This document shows positions 50,561-58,697 of a stretch of 64,000 nt of DNA, piece after piece. Position 1 is the first letter of the stretch; each line of letters opens with the position of its first letter. The position numbers were made by a program, and so were the translations under genes. Source of the DNA: an uncultured Collinsella sp. (GTDB lineage: Bacteria > Actinomycetota > Coriobacteriia > Coriobacteriales > Coriobacteriaceae); the NCBI GenBank assembly GCA_902491395.1, contig CABUHO010000005.1, positions 48,576-112,575 on the forward strand, written 5' to 3'. The notes beneath the pieces were generated by a model. It made no database searches and had not been told where the DNA came from. It saw only the letters and a list, made by a program, of their open reading frames with translations.

Positions 50561-51640
50561 CTAAATTCCCGCAAGCTCGCAGTAGCGGTCGACGTTGCTG
50601 GCAAACACCATCTCCACAGCACCCTTCTGCACGGGCTCCGCCGGAGTTTTACCCCACAGCAGATACTCGCCCAAGGTCTTGGCGCCACGGTAGGCCAGGC
50701 TCACCGGGTCCTTATAGACAATATTGGTAAAGATGCCACGGCGCAAGGCCAAGGCGCTCTCGGGAAACAGGTCGTTGCCGATTACCATGACCTTGCCGGC
50801 CTTGCCGCTTGAAACAAGCGCGTCGGCGACCACCTCGGAACCAACGGCAAAAACGCTACAGATGAGCTCAGGGGCATCCGGCGCACTCAAGCGCTGCTCA
50901 AGCTCGCGCTCGAGCTGTTTGACTTGCGCATGGGCGCCGGCAAGGTCCTCAACTTGCCATGGAATATCGTGTTCGCGCAGGTAATTATGAAAGGCGCGGG
51001 CGGTCAGGTAGTGTGAATCGGTATAGGGGTCGCCCGCCAACAGGAGCACGCGGGCGTCAGTCCCAGAAGCGTGAACCAGGTTTGCCGCCTGCTCTGCCAT
51101 AAGGCTGCCCGCCGCGGAATAGTCCGCCAGACTGGCACCCAGGCGATCGAGGTGCGGTCGGTCGCCGTCGACGAGCTCAATCGCCACGCCCGCCTCGGCA
51201 ATCTGCCTCAAGAGCTCGGTTGCGCGGTCATCGCCCGGAACATAGGCAAGCAGGCCATCAATCTTCTCCCCTATCTGCAGGCGCTCGTCGATTTGCTCGA
51301 GCGCATCGGCGTAGCCACCCACGCCAAATTCTACGCGCTCAACCGTAATGCCCCGGTCGATGACCTCCTGCTCAAAGCGGTTGCAGCCTTCCCACAGGTA
51401 ACGGAAAAAGTACGCTCCCTCGCGCGATGCGCGGGGCAGGCAAAACACCAGGTTGATATCCTTGCGGCGCAGGCTCGAGGCACTTGTGTTGCGGTGGTAA
51501 CCCATTGCCTCGGCCTTGGCATTCACCTTGGCACGCACGGATTCGCTCACGCCGGCCTTACCCGTCAGGGCCTTGTGCACGGTATTGATGGAAACGCCAA
51601 GCTCGGCGGCTATGTCCTTCATGGTTACGCGAGCGCTCAT
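50561..51640 (-). CDS. LacI family repressor of the uronate genes
   Basis: 359 residues. Helix-turn-helix MKDIAAELGVSINTVHKALTG with hinge NTSASSLRRK, then a sugar-binding-type sensor (GLLAYVPGDD, LLLAGDPYTDSHYLTARAF). The gene lies just upstream of the uxaCBA operon, whose promoter carries two copies of AGGTGAACGTTCACCT. The palindrome has the central CG and 14-16 bp size typical of LacI-family operators. It is the best candidate to bind all copies at 31185, 38742, 45205 and 50154. The inducer could be galacturonate, tagaturonate or KDG (inference). ATG 51640 has GGAG 8 nt upstream. Confidence 0.9.
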   Translation of the reverse strand: MSARVTMKDIAAELGVSINTVHKALTGKAGVSESVRAKVNAKAEAMGYHRNTSASSLRRKDINLVFCLPRASREGAYFFRYLWEGCNRFEQEVIDRGITVERVEFGVGGYADALEQIDERLQIGEKIDGLLAYVPGDDRATELLRQIAEAGVAIELVDGDRPHLDRLGASLADYSAAGSLMAEQAANLVHASGTDARVLLLAGDPYTDSHYLTARAFHNYLREHDIPWQVEDLAGAHAQVKQLERELEQRLSAPDAPELICSVFAVGSEVVADALVSSGKAGKVMVIGNDLFPESALALRRGIFTNIVYKDPVSLAYRGAKTLGEYLLWGKTPAEPVQKGAVEMVFASNVDRYCELAGI

Positions 51641-51738
51641 GGGGTTACTCCGTTATAGATAAGTTGCCAATTAACAGTACAGGTAACGATACCCCAAAAT
51701 CACTCTTCAACTCGCCGCGCTCGCCGCCAAATGTGCAA

Positions 51739-51770
51739 AGCGCCCCGCGAACGGATGCTCGCGAGGCGCT
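51739..51770 (-). terminator. Terminator of the feo operon end
   Basis: AGCGCCTCGCGA pairs with TCGCGGGGCGCT and is followed by TTGC on the minus strand, 14 nt after the small Cys-rich gene. Confidence 0.7.
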
Positions 51771-51783
51771 TGGATGACGGACC

Positions 51784-51984
51784 TTATTTGATACCGCGGC
51801 CCAGGTCTTCGGCAATTTTGTCCACGCCCTTAAGTGCGGCGCACGTCTTTTTGTTGGAGCAATGTCCTGTGCAAACGCCACCTTGAGCGCAGTCGGCGCA
51901 GGTGCCCTTGCGGTAGATGCGCACGCACACGGCGACAAACGCAATACCGATAACAGCCAGTACAACAATATCGATAGGTGCCAT
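51784..51984 (-). CDS. FeoB-associated Cys-rich membrane protein
   Basis: 66 residues. One N-terminal membrane span (residues 5-23) is followed by a Cys-rich segment CADCAQGGVCTGHCSNKKTC with five cysteines in C-x2-C-x5-C-x3-C-x5-C spacing. This layout matches small FeoB-associated proteins, and the gene lies 175 nt downstream of feoB. The cysteines may bind iron or pass it on (inference). ATG 51984 has GGAGG 7 nt upstream. A terminator between feoB and this gene (52097) suggests partial uncoupling. Confidence 0.85.
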   Translation of the reverse strand: MAPIDIVVLAVIGIAFVAVCVRIYRKGTCADCAQGGVCTGHCSNKKTCAALKGVDKIAEDLGRGIK

Positions 51985-52031
51985 AGCAAGCCTCCTCTAG
52001 TTAACCACCACTTACTTTACACCATCCTCCG

Positions 52032-52085
52032 CCTGCCAAAAAGGGACAGGTTTATTTTGGTCGGTTTTATCTGCGGAAACGTCAC
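52032..52085. repeat. Family 6 dispersed repeat, inverted copy
   Basis: This is the reverse complement of the 54-bp repeat at 10027-10080 with only a few differences. It lies between feoB and the Cys-rich gene. Confidence 0.65.
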
Positions 52086-52096
52086 ATCTCCCCCAC

Positions 52097-52131
52097 CAAA
52101 AAGCCCGAGTGTCGCTGGGACACCCGGGCTC
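52097..52131 (-). terminator. Intrinsic terminator of feoB
   Basis: GAGCCCGGGTGT pairs with ACACTCGGGCTT (one mismatch) and is followed by TTT, 29 nt after the stop. Confidence 0.8.
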
Positions 52132-52159
52132 GCGGAAAGGGGCTAATCCTTATTCGGAC

Positions 52160-54487
52160 TTAAGCGGAAACTGCGGCGGAAGCGGTGTTGGTCTCGTCCT
52201 CGTCGGTCCAAGCGTGCTTGGGCATGGGGCGGAAGATCTGGAAGAGCATCGCAACAAGCAGCACAATGGCCACAACCGTCCAGATACCAAACTGGCCAAG
52301 GACAAGCAGGTTGTAGAACTGGTTGATGAACAGGCCGATCACCCAAGCGAAGGCGCACTCGTAACCGATGGCGATCGCAGTCCACTTGCCCGAGTCCATC
52401 TGGTTGCGGATGGTACCCATGGCGGCGAAGCAGGGGGCGCACAGCAGGTTGAAGGCACCGAAGGCCACGCAAGCGCCCATGGTCGGGAACATACCGGCAA
52501 ACGCGGTCCACAGGCTCGGGTCGGTCTCGGCGGCGTCGGCAACGGACAGCAGCGAGCCGGCAGTGGCGACGACGTTCTCCTTGGCCACAAGGCCAGAGAC
52601 AGTCAGCGCGGTGGCCTGCCAGGTGCTAAAGCCGAGCGGGGCGAAGATCCAAGCGACCAGGTTACCGAGCATGGCGAGCACGGAGTAGTCCATGAACTCC
52701 TCGGGGATGCCGTCCATCGCAGGCAGGAAGCCAAAGGAACCGTTATAGCTACCAAAGTTGGAGAGGAACCAAACAACGACGGTGGACGCGAAGATGACCG
52801 TGCCGGCCTTCTTGATAAAGGCCCAGCAGCGCTCCCACACGTGCAGTGCCCAAGAGCGGATCGCCGGGAAGTGGTAGGCAGGAAGCTCCATAACAAACGG
52901 CGTCGGGCGACCGGCGAAGAGCTTGGTCTTCTTGAGCATGAGGCCCGAGGCGATGACGGCAAAGACGCCCAGGAAGTAGAAGAGTGGGCTGATCCACGCG
53001 GCGGTGGTGGAAGAATCGCCGATGATGGAGCCCATGAGCAGGGCGATGATCGGCAGCTTGGCGCCACAGGGAATGAACGTGGTCGTCATGACCGTCATGC
53101 GACGGTCCTTCTCGTTCTCGATGGTCTTGGTGGCCATGACGCCGGGGACGCCGCAGCCCGAGGACACGAGCATGGGGATGAACGACTTACCGGACAGGCC
53201 AAAGCGGCGGAACACGCGGTCCATGATGAAGGCGACGCGGGCCATGTAGCCGCAGTCCTCCAAGAAAGACAGCATCACAAAGAGCAGGAACATCTGCGGC
53301 ACAAAGCCGAAGATGGCGCCCAGGCCGCCGACGATGCCGTCGCAGACCAGCGAATCAACAAGGCCACCGTCCTCGGTACCGCCCGCCACAAGGGCATCGT
53401 GCACCATGGTGGTAATACCCGGGACATAGGGGCCGTACTGTGCCGGGTCGACCGAGTCGGCGGCGTCACCCGCAGCCTCAACAGCTGCGTCGTAGGCGTC
53501 GCGGCCCTGACCGAGCACGTACCAACCGTCGGTACCGAAGAGCTGGTCGTTGGTGAAGTCGGTCACCGTGCCGCCCAGGGTGGAAACGGCGATGTAGTAC
53601 ACGCAGAACATGATGACCACGAAGATCGGCAGGCCCAGGATACGGTTGGTAACCACGCGGTCGATCTTCTCGGAGGTGCTCATCTTTGCCGGAGCCTTGG
53701 TAAGGCACTCGTCAATGATGTGGGCAATCACGCCGTAACGCTCGCCGGTGATGATGGACTCGGCGTCGTCGTCGCAGTCCTGCTCGCACTGGGCGACCAG
53801 CTGCTCCACGCGAGCAGCCTTCTCCTTGGTGAGGTTGATGAGCTTGCAGGCGTCCGCGTCGCGCTCAAACAGTTTGACCGCGTAGTAGCGGCGCTTGTTG
53901 GCGGGAACGCTCGCAGGCAGGTTATTCTCGATGTGGTCCAGAACGTCCTCGATGGAGGAATCGAACTTGTGCTCCGGCACCTGGCCCTTGGAAGCAGCGG
54001 ACTTCTTGACCTGCTCGAACAGCTCCTTGATGCCCTTGTTCTTAAGAGCCGAGATCATCATGACCGGGCAGCCGAGCTTCTTGGAAAGCTTGTCCGTGTC
54101 GATCTTATCGCCGTTCTTCTCGACCAGGTCGGCCATGTTGAGGGCGACGACCACGGGCAGGCCGGTCTCGATAACCTGAAGCGCCAGGTACAGGTTGCGC
54201 TCGAGGTTGGTGGCGTCGACAACCTGGACGACGACATCGGGCTCGCCGCTCATGAGGTAATCGCGCGAGCACTGCTCCTCGGGGCTGTAGGGGGAAAGCG
54301 AGTAGATGCCGGGGAGGTCCGTAATCGTGACGCTCTTGTCGCTCAGGAGCTTGGCTTCCTTTTTCTCAACCGTGACGCCCGGCCAGTTGCCAACGTAGCC
54401 GTTGGCGCCGGTGATCAGGTTGAAAAGCGTGGTCTTGCCGCAGTTGGGGTTACCCGCCAGCGCGACATGGATCTGAGAATCCGCCAT
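52160..54487 (-). CDS. feoB: Ferrous iron transporter FeoB
   Basis: 775 residues. The N-terminal G domain has GNPNCGKTTLF (residues 12-22), G2 Thr in GVTVEKKEAK, DLPGIYSLSP (G3) and NMAD (G4). A GDI helix region follows, then a membrane domain with two Gate motifs (FIPMLVSSGCGVPGVMAT and the later MGACVAFGAFNLLCAPCFAA). An extra loop of about 60 residues, rich in Asp and Ala, sits between the first two spans. It takes up Fe(II). ATG 54487 has AAGGA upstream. A dyad at 54562-54583 lies between feoA and feoB. Confidence 0.96.
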   Translation of the reverse strand: MADSQIHVALAGNPNCGKTTLFNLITGANGYVGNWPGVTVEKKEAKLLSDKSVTITDLPGIYSLSPYSPEEQCSRDYLMSGEPDVVVQVVDATNLERNLYLALQVIETGLPVVVALNMADLVEKNGDKIDTDKLSKKLGCPVMMISALKNKGIKELFEQVKKSAASKGQVPEHKFDSSIEDVLDHIENNLPASVPANKRRYYAVKLFERDADACKLINLTKEKAARVEQLVAQCEQDCDDDAESIITGERYGVIAHIIDECLTKAPAKMSTSEKIDRVVTNRILGLPIFVVIMFCVYYIAVSTLGGTVTDFTNDQLFGTDGWYVLGQGRDAYDAAVEAAGDAADSVDPAQYGPYVPGITTMVHDALVAGGTEDGGLVDSLVCDGIVGGLGAIFGFVPQMFLLFVMLSFLEDCGYMARVAFIMDRVFRRFGLSGKSFIPMLVSSGCGVPGVMATKTIENEKDRRMTVMTTTFIPCGAKLPIIALLMGSIIGDSSTTAAWISPLFYFLGVFAVIASGLMLKKTKLFAGRPTPFVMELPAYHFPAIRSWALHVWERCWAFIKKAGTVIFASTVVVWFLSNFGSYNGSFGFLPAMDGIPEEFMDYSVLAMLGNLVAWIFAPLGFSTWQATALTVSGLVAKENVVATAGSLLSVADAAETDPSLWTAFAGMFPTMGACVAFGAFNLLCAPCFAAMGTIRNQMDSGKWTAIAIGYECAFAWVIGLFINQFYNLLVLGQFGIWTVVAIVLLVAMLFQIFRPMPKHAWTDEDETNTASAAVSA

Positions 54488-54561
54488 TCAATCCTTCTTC
54501 CTTGCGTGCCCGCGCTGCTTTCTCCGCGCGAGCTGGATAATGTGCTTCAAAGTTGCTGCAT

Positions 54562-54583
54562 TAAGTTAGAAAAACCTAACTTT
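54562..54583. promoter_or_regulatory. Candidate iron-regulator dyad upstream of feoB
   Basis: TAAGTTAG, 6 nt, CTAACTTT. The AGTTAG/CTAACT arms recall DtxR/IdeR boxes (TTAGGTTAG...CTAACCTAA). It lies 75-96 nt upstream of feoB. Confidence 0.45.
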
Positions 54584-54610
54584 ATCTGCAGAAATATTCG
54601 CCATCGGCCC

Positions 54611-54832
54611 TTACTGGACCTCGACGACGGCAGCCTCCTCCTTGCGGATGGAAAGCTCGTAGCCGCGCACGTTGATCTCGACCGGATCACCGAGCGGCGC
54701 GACCTTCACGACCTTGAACGAAGTGCCCTTGATGAGCCCCAGGTCCATGAGGTGGCGGCGAAGTGCGCCCTCACCGTGAAGCTTGACGATGGTAGAGCTC
54801 TCGCCCACCTTAACGTCACCCAACGTCTTCAT
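54611..54832 (-). CDS. feoA: FeoA domain protein
   Basis: 73 residues, SH3-like FeoA fold: VGESSTIVKLHGEGALRRHLMDLGLIKGTSFKVVKVAPLGDPVEINVRGYELSIRKEEA shows the usual DLGL and GDP segments. It assists FeoB in Fe(II) uptake. It is the second of two feoA genes in a row, 36 nt after the first. ATG 54832 has GGGGGA upstream. Confidence 0.93.
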   Translation of the reverse strand: MKTLGDVKVGESSTIVKLHGEGALRRHLMDLGLIKGTSFKVVKVAPLGDPVEINVRGYELSIRKEEAAVVEVQ

Positions 54833-54868
54833 TTACTTGTCCCCCTTTCAGTTTTTAAATGCTGCGGA

Positions 54869-55111
54869 CTAACCGACGGTCATGATGTGCATGGCAACCT
54901 TGGAATCGATGCCAAAGCGAGCGCCCAGCACCGTGACGATGATGTTGGCGCCACTCGAGCTCACCACGTGGATCTCGCTGCCCTCGACAAAGCCGAGGTC
55001 CTTGAGGTGGTGCTTCATGTCCTCATTGCCCTTTACACGAGACACGCGCACGGTTTCGCCCGCCTTTACCATCGAAAGCGGCATGGCCGGCATCTGCGGT
55101 CCGCAAGACAT
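54869..55111 (-). CDS. feoA: FeoA domain protein, first copy
   Basis: 80 residues. The FeoA core is MVKAGETVRVSRVKG...DLGFVEGSEIHVV. It differs strongly from the second FeoA and has a short Cys/Pro/Met N-terminal lead (MSCGPQMPAMPL). It is the first gene of the feoA-feoA-feoB unit. ATG 55111 has AGGAG 7 nt upstream. A large dyad lies 44-97 nt upstream. Confidence 0.92.
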   Translation of the reverse strand: MSCGPQMPAMPLSMVKAGETVRVSRVKGNEDMKHHLKDLGFVEGSEIHVVSSSGANIIVTVLGARFGIDSKVAMHIMTVG

Positions 55112-55154
55112 GAGTGAGCTCCTAACGTCAGTTCGTCCTCAACATCGACGCGGT

Positions 55155-55208
55155 AAAAGTTAACCACGTCTATGTTCGCTTTAGTAAACTAACACGTGGT
55201 TAACTTTT
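55155..55208. promoter_or_regulatory. Nested dyad in the feo promoter region
   Basis: Perfect 15-bp arms AAAAGTTAACCACGT and ACGTGGTTAACTTTT are 24 nt apart. Next to the right arm is TTAGTAAACTAA (55181-55192), itself near-palindromic and DtxR-like. It is a candidate iron-regulated operator of the feo operon. Confidence 0.5.
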
Positions 55209-55260
55209 TTGGAAGGGTCCCCATTCAGTTTTCGAAAAAGTTTCCTATACGAAACAAAAG

Positions 55261-55293
55261 AGGCACCGCAAAGACCATCGCTTTGCGGTGCCT
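55261..55293 (-). terminator. Intrinsic terminator of the HPr gene
   Basis: GGCACCGCAAAG pairs perfectly with CTTTGCGGTGCC and is followed by TCTTTTG on the minus strand, 55 nt after the stop. Confidence 0.8.
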
Positions 55294-55348
55294 TGTCATA
55301 CCAATTTATGCAACAAAGGGGACTGTCCCCCTTGTCACATTGTTGAAG

Positions 55349-55597
55349 TTAGAGCGAGAGGTTTCTAATCGACGTGACGCAGGAAGCCTCGTCTACGCCC
55401 GAAACGCGGAAGATGATGTCCTCGCCGCACTCGCCGTAGAGAGCCATGAGGCCCATAACGTCGCGACCGTCGGTATGGCGATCGCCGATGCTGACTGACA
55501 CGTCGCTACGATGCTTGGCAATGATGTCATAGAGCAGCGCAACCGGGCGGGCATGTAGTCCCAACGGATCTTTAATCGTCTTTGTAAACTCGACCAT
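55349..55597 (-). CDS. ptsH: HPr phosphocarrier with Asp at position 46
   Basis: 82 residues. DPLGLHARP carries the phosphoacceptor His15. The regulatory loop reads TDGRDVMGLMAL, so position 46, where Gram-positive HPr has the Ser phosphorylated by HPr kinase, is Asp46 with Arg45 before it. The C-terminal half (GECGEDIIFRVSG) fits the family. It passes phosphate from enzyme I to PTS permeases, such as the EIIBC encoded at 6675. No ptsI lies nearby. ATG 55597 has GGGAGGGG upstream; the frame extends to 55642 without support. Confidence 0.9.
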   Translation of the reverse strand: MVEFTKTIKDPLGLHARPVALLYDIIAKHRSDVSVSIGDRHTDGRDVMGLMALYGECGEDIIFRVSGVDEASCVTSIRNLSL

Positions 55598-55694
55598 GTC
55601 CCCTCCCGCGGCATCGCACATTCGGCCGGCAAACCCAGCCACGTGGTAGTTATTGTAGCGTTAGATGCTTGTCGAGGCCCGCCAGAAGCTCGAC

Positions 55695-55804
55695 CGGAAA
55701 CTGTGTCCCATTATTTGGCTGAATTCTGGGCTGCAGTTTCCCAAAGGGCCCTGTTTGGGAAATTGCAGCCCACTCTGGGCGCAGATTCCGGGACGCACTT
55801 TCCG
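55695..55804. repeat. Nested inverted-repeat element upstream of HPr
   Basis: Outer arms CGGAAACTGTGTCCC (55695-55709) and its complement (55790-55804) match at 13 of 15. Inner 18-bp arms GGGCTGCAGTTTCCCAAA (55728-55745) and 55754-55771 match at 17 of 18. The 55598-55903 gap holds only this and the aspS terminator. Confidence 0.65.
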
Positions 55805-55844
55805 CGACGCCCGGTCATCCCATGCCCTCACAATCTCGGCGTAT

Positions 55845-55877
55845 AAAAAACGAGGGAAGGCACGAGTCCTTCCCTCG
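55845..55877 (-). terminator. Intrinsic terminator of aspS
   Basis: CGAGGGAAGG pairs with CCTTCCCTCG and is followed by TTTTTT on the minus strand, 27 nt after the stop. Confidence 0.92.
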
Positions 55878-55903
55878 CATACAGGCAATATGCAGCCACT
55901 CGC

Positions 55904-57691
55904 CTACATCAGGCGCAGGCTGACGTCCTTGAGCTGGGCGCCGGAAACGGCACTCGGGGCGCCCGACATGAGGTCGGAGCCGCTGGCCGTCTTGGGGAAC
56001 GCCATGACGTCGCGGATGGAGTCGGAGCCGGTGAGCAGCATGCACACGCGGTCCAGGCCCAGAGCGAAACCGCCCATCGGGGGCGCACCAAACTTGAGCG
56101 CCTCCATGAGGAAGCCAAACTGCGACTCGGCGCGCTCCTCGGTAAAGCCCAGGAGCTTGAGCATGGACATCTGCATCTCGGCGTTGTGGATACGCATACC
56201 GCCGCCGCCGGCCTCAAAGCCGTCCATGACAAAGTCGTAGGTGCAAGAACCGGCTGCCAACGGGTCGGCCTCGATCTTGGCGATATCGGTCTCGGTCGGC
56301 AGGGTGAAGGGCTGATGCTCGGCAGCATAGGCCTTGCGATCCTCGTCCCAGTGGAACAGCGGGAAGTTGACGACCCACAGGAAGTCGTGGCCCTCGCGCT
56401 TGATCTCGAGCGCGTTGGCCATGTGGGAACGCATGCCGCCCAGGATCTCGTCAGAGAGCAGGCGCGGGCCGGCGGCGAACATCACAAGGTCGCCGGGCTC
56501 GACGTCCATGCGCTCGCGCAGAGCCGCCATCTCCTCGTCCGAGAAGAACTTGACGATGGGGCTGTTGATGGAGCCGTCCTCGCGGAAAGCGATCCAGGCC
56601 AGGCCCTTGGCGCCAAACGTGGAAGCCACGCCGGCAAGCTTATCGATCTTGGCACGTGCCCAGGCACCGGCGCCCTTGGCGTTGATGGCCTTGACGACAG
56701 AGCCCTCCTCGTTTGCAGCGGTCGCAAAGACCTTGAACTTGGAGTTGGCAAAGATGTCGGTCAGGTCGACCAGGTGCATGCCGTAGCGAGTATCGGGCTT
56801 GTCGGAGCCATAGGTGTCCATGGCCTCCCAATAGTCCATGCGACGCAGCGGCGTGGGCATCTCGACACCCATGCGGCCGAAGGCGTCGGCCAGGACCTCT
56901 TCGAGCGCGCTCATAACGTCGTTCTGGTCCACGAAGGACATCTCGATATCGACCTGGGTGAACTCGGGCTGACGGTCGGCACGCAGGTCCTCGTCGCGGA
57001 AGCACTTGGCGACCTGATAGTAGCGCTCGACGCCACCGACCATGAGCAGCTGCTTCAGGAGCTGCGGGGACTGCGGCAGGGCGTAGAAGTTACCCGGCTG
57101 AATACGGCTGGGAACGATGAAGTCGCGAGCGCCCTCGGGCGTGGACTTAAACAGGGAGGGCGTCTCGACCTCCATGAACTCACGGTTGTGCAGCGCCTCG
57201 CGAATGGCAAAGGTAAAGTCGGAGCGCAGCTTGAGGTTGGCCATCATCTCGGGACGACGGAGGTCCAGATAGCGATAACGCAGACGGGTGTCCTCGCTGG
57301 TCTCGATGCCGTCCTCAATCTGGAACGGCGGGGTGACGGACGTGTTGAGCACCTCGGCGTGGTCAGTCAGGACCTCGATCTCGCCGGTCGCGAGCTTGGT
57401 GTTGGTGGTCTCCTCGCCACGGGCGCGCACGACGCCGTGGATCTTGATGGGCCACTCGGGACGCATGGTCTCGGCGATCTTAAAGGCGTCGCCGTCGGAG
57501 TGCTCGGGGTCGAAGGTGAGCTGCGTGATGCCCTCGCGGTCGCGAAGGTCGCAGAAGATAAGGCCGCCGTGGTCGCGGCGACGGCTCACCCAACCGGTGA
57601 GGGTGACCTCTTCGCCCACGTTCTCGCGGCGAAGCTCGCCGCAGGTACGGGTGTGCATGGAATGCTCGTCAATGGGACGGGTCTGGCTCAT
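55904..57691 (-). CDS. aspS: Aspartyl-tRNA synthetase
   Basis: 595 residues, bacterial-type class II synthetase. The anticodon-binding OB fold opens with LTGWVSRRRDHGGLIFCDLRD. Class II motif 2 is KCFRDEDLRADRQPEFTQVD, and motif 3 is GLDRVCMLLTGSDSIRDVMAFPK. The GAD insertion domain lies in the middle (about 290-410). The start is ATG 57691 with AAGGAGG 9 nt upstream. It charges tRNA-Asp; the discriminating or non-discriminating nature cannot be read here. It is divergent from serB. Confidence 0.96.
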   Translation of the reverse strand: MSQTRPIDEHSMHTRTCGELRRENVGEEVTLTGWVSRRRDHGGLIFCDLRDREGITQLTFDPEHSDGDAFKIAETMRPEWPIKIHGVVRARGEETTNTKLATGEIEVLTDHAEVLNTSVTPPFQIEDGIETSEDTRLRYRYLDLRRPEMMANLKLRSDFTFAIREALHNREFMEVETPSLFKSTPEGARDFIVPSRIQPGNFYALPQSPQLLKQLLMVGGVERYYQVAKCFRDEDLRADRQPEFTQVDIEMSFVDQNDVMSALEEVLADAFGRMGVEMPTPLRRMDYWEAMDTYGSDKPDTRYGMHLVDLTDIFANSKFKVFATAANEEGSVVKAINAKGAGAWARAKIDKLAGVASTFGAKGLAWIAFREDGSINSPIVKFFSDEEMAALRERMDVEPGDLVMFAAGPRLLSDEILGGMRSHMANALEIKREGHDFLWVVNFPLFHWDEDRKAYAAEHQPFTLPTETDIAKIEADPLAAGSCTYDFVMDGFEAGGGGMRIHNAEMQMSMLKLLGFTEERAESQFGFLMEALKFGAPPMGGFALGLDRVCMLLTGSDSIRDVMAFPKTASGSDLMSGAPSAVSGAQLKDVSLRLM

Positions 57692-57947
57692 ACCAGTGAT
57701 CCTCCTTTATGGATCTGTGCCGCCCCGTGTCGTTCCGGGCGGCGTCGTACAGATTTGCCCGGCCTGCGTAAACCGCGCAGCCAGACATGGCGTTCCATCT
57801 TATCGCACCTGTGTCGATGTGCCGCGGAAAAGTAGCTCCTGCCCAAAGACTTGACGGAGACGAAACAATTGACGCGCCGTGGCACCCGCTCGCGCTCGTC
57901 ACGTGCGACAATGTGCCCCAATACAACTGCACTCGGAAAGGCCCGCC

Positions 57948-58583
57948 ATGACTGCACGCCTCATCGTTATGGATATCGACTCCACGCTCATCAACCAGGA
58001 GGTCATCGACCTGTTGGGCGAAGAGGCCGGCGTGGGCGAGCAGGTGGCACAGATCACCGAACGCGCCATGCGCGGCGAGCTCGACTTTAAGCAGGCGCTC
58101 GAGGAGCGCGTGGGGCTGCTCGCCGGCCTGGACGAGAGCGTGTTCGAGCGCACCTTTGAGCGCGTGACATTTACCCCCGGCGCGTTGGAGCTTGTGCGCT
58201 CGGCGCACAGCAAGGGCTGGAAGGTCGGCGTGGTGAGCGGCGGTTTCCACGAGGTCGCTGACAAGATCGTGGCTGCCGCGGGTATCGACTTCTGCCTGGC
58301 CAATCGTCTGGAGGTCGTGGACGGCAAGCTCACCGGTAAGTTGGCTGCCGACATTGTGACCAAGGAGTCCAAGCTCATCCAGCTGCTGGACTGGGCAGTT
58401 GAGTGCGGCGTCGATATGGCCCACACCGTCGCGATTGGCGACGGTGCCAACGACATCCCCATGATTCAGGCCGCGGGCACGGGCATCGCGTTTTGTGCCA
58501 AGCCCAAGACGCGCGAGGCCGCCCCGTTTGCCATCGACGAGCGCAATCTGATGCTCGCCATGGACATCATCCTGCGCGACTAG
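57948..58583 (+). CDS. serB: Phosphoserine phosphatase
   Basis: 211 residues, HAD family. Motif I is MDIDSTLI, motif II GVVSGGF, and motif IV IGDGANDIPMIQAAGTGIAFCAKP; the helical C1 cap (LLGEEAGVGEQVAQITERAMRG) is that of SerB. It lacks the N-terminal ACT domain of longer SerB proteins. It makes serine from phosphoserine. ATG 57948 has GGAAAGG 7 nt upstream. The lar genes follow after a separate regulatory dyad. Confidence 0.92.
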   Translation: MTARLIVMDIDSTLINQEVIDLLGEEAGVGEQVAQITERAMRGELDFKQALEERVGLLAGLDESVFERTFERVTFTPGALELVRSAHSKGWKVGVVSGGFHEVADKIVAAAGIDFCLANRLEVVDGKLTGKLAADIVTKESKLIQLLDWAVECGVDMAHTVAIGDGANDIPMIQAAGTGIAFCAKPKTREAAPFAIDERNLMLAMDIILRD

Positions 58584-58619
58584 CCAATCCGTCTAACAAT
58601 TGATTCAGTCTGTCCTATA

Positions 58620-58653
58620 GTTTCCGAACAATTTTGTCCTAGTGTTCGGAAAC
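58620..58653. promoter_or_regulatory. Dyad operator upstream of larB
   Basis: GTTTCCGAACA and TGTTCGGAAAC are exact complements 12 nt apart, 45-78 nt upstream of larB. The TetR-type regulator at the end of this operon is a candidate ligand. Confidence 0.5.
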
Positions 58654-58697
58654 ATACCCTTTGAGTGCTAGACTTTGCGCCGTCGAAGGGAACATAT

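Noticed and set aside
52109..55117. 1002-codon plus-strand frame opposite feoB and the feoA genes
   Set aside because: The minus strand encodes FeoB with all G motifs and two FeoA proteins. The plus frame is highly charged with no recognisable domain.
57692..57947. T-box riboswitch upstream of aspS
   Set aside because: A GC-rich hairpin is present (57722-57745), but no T-box core sequence or specifier loop was found.
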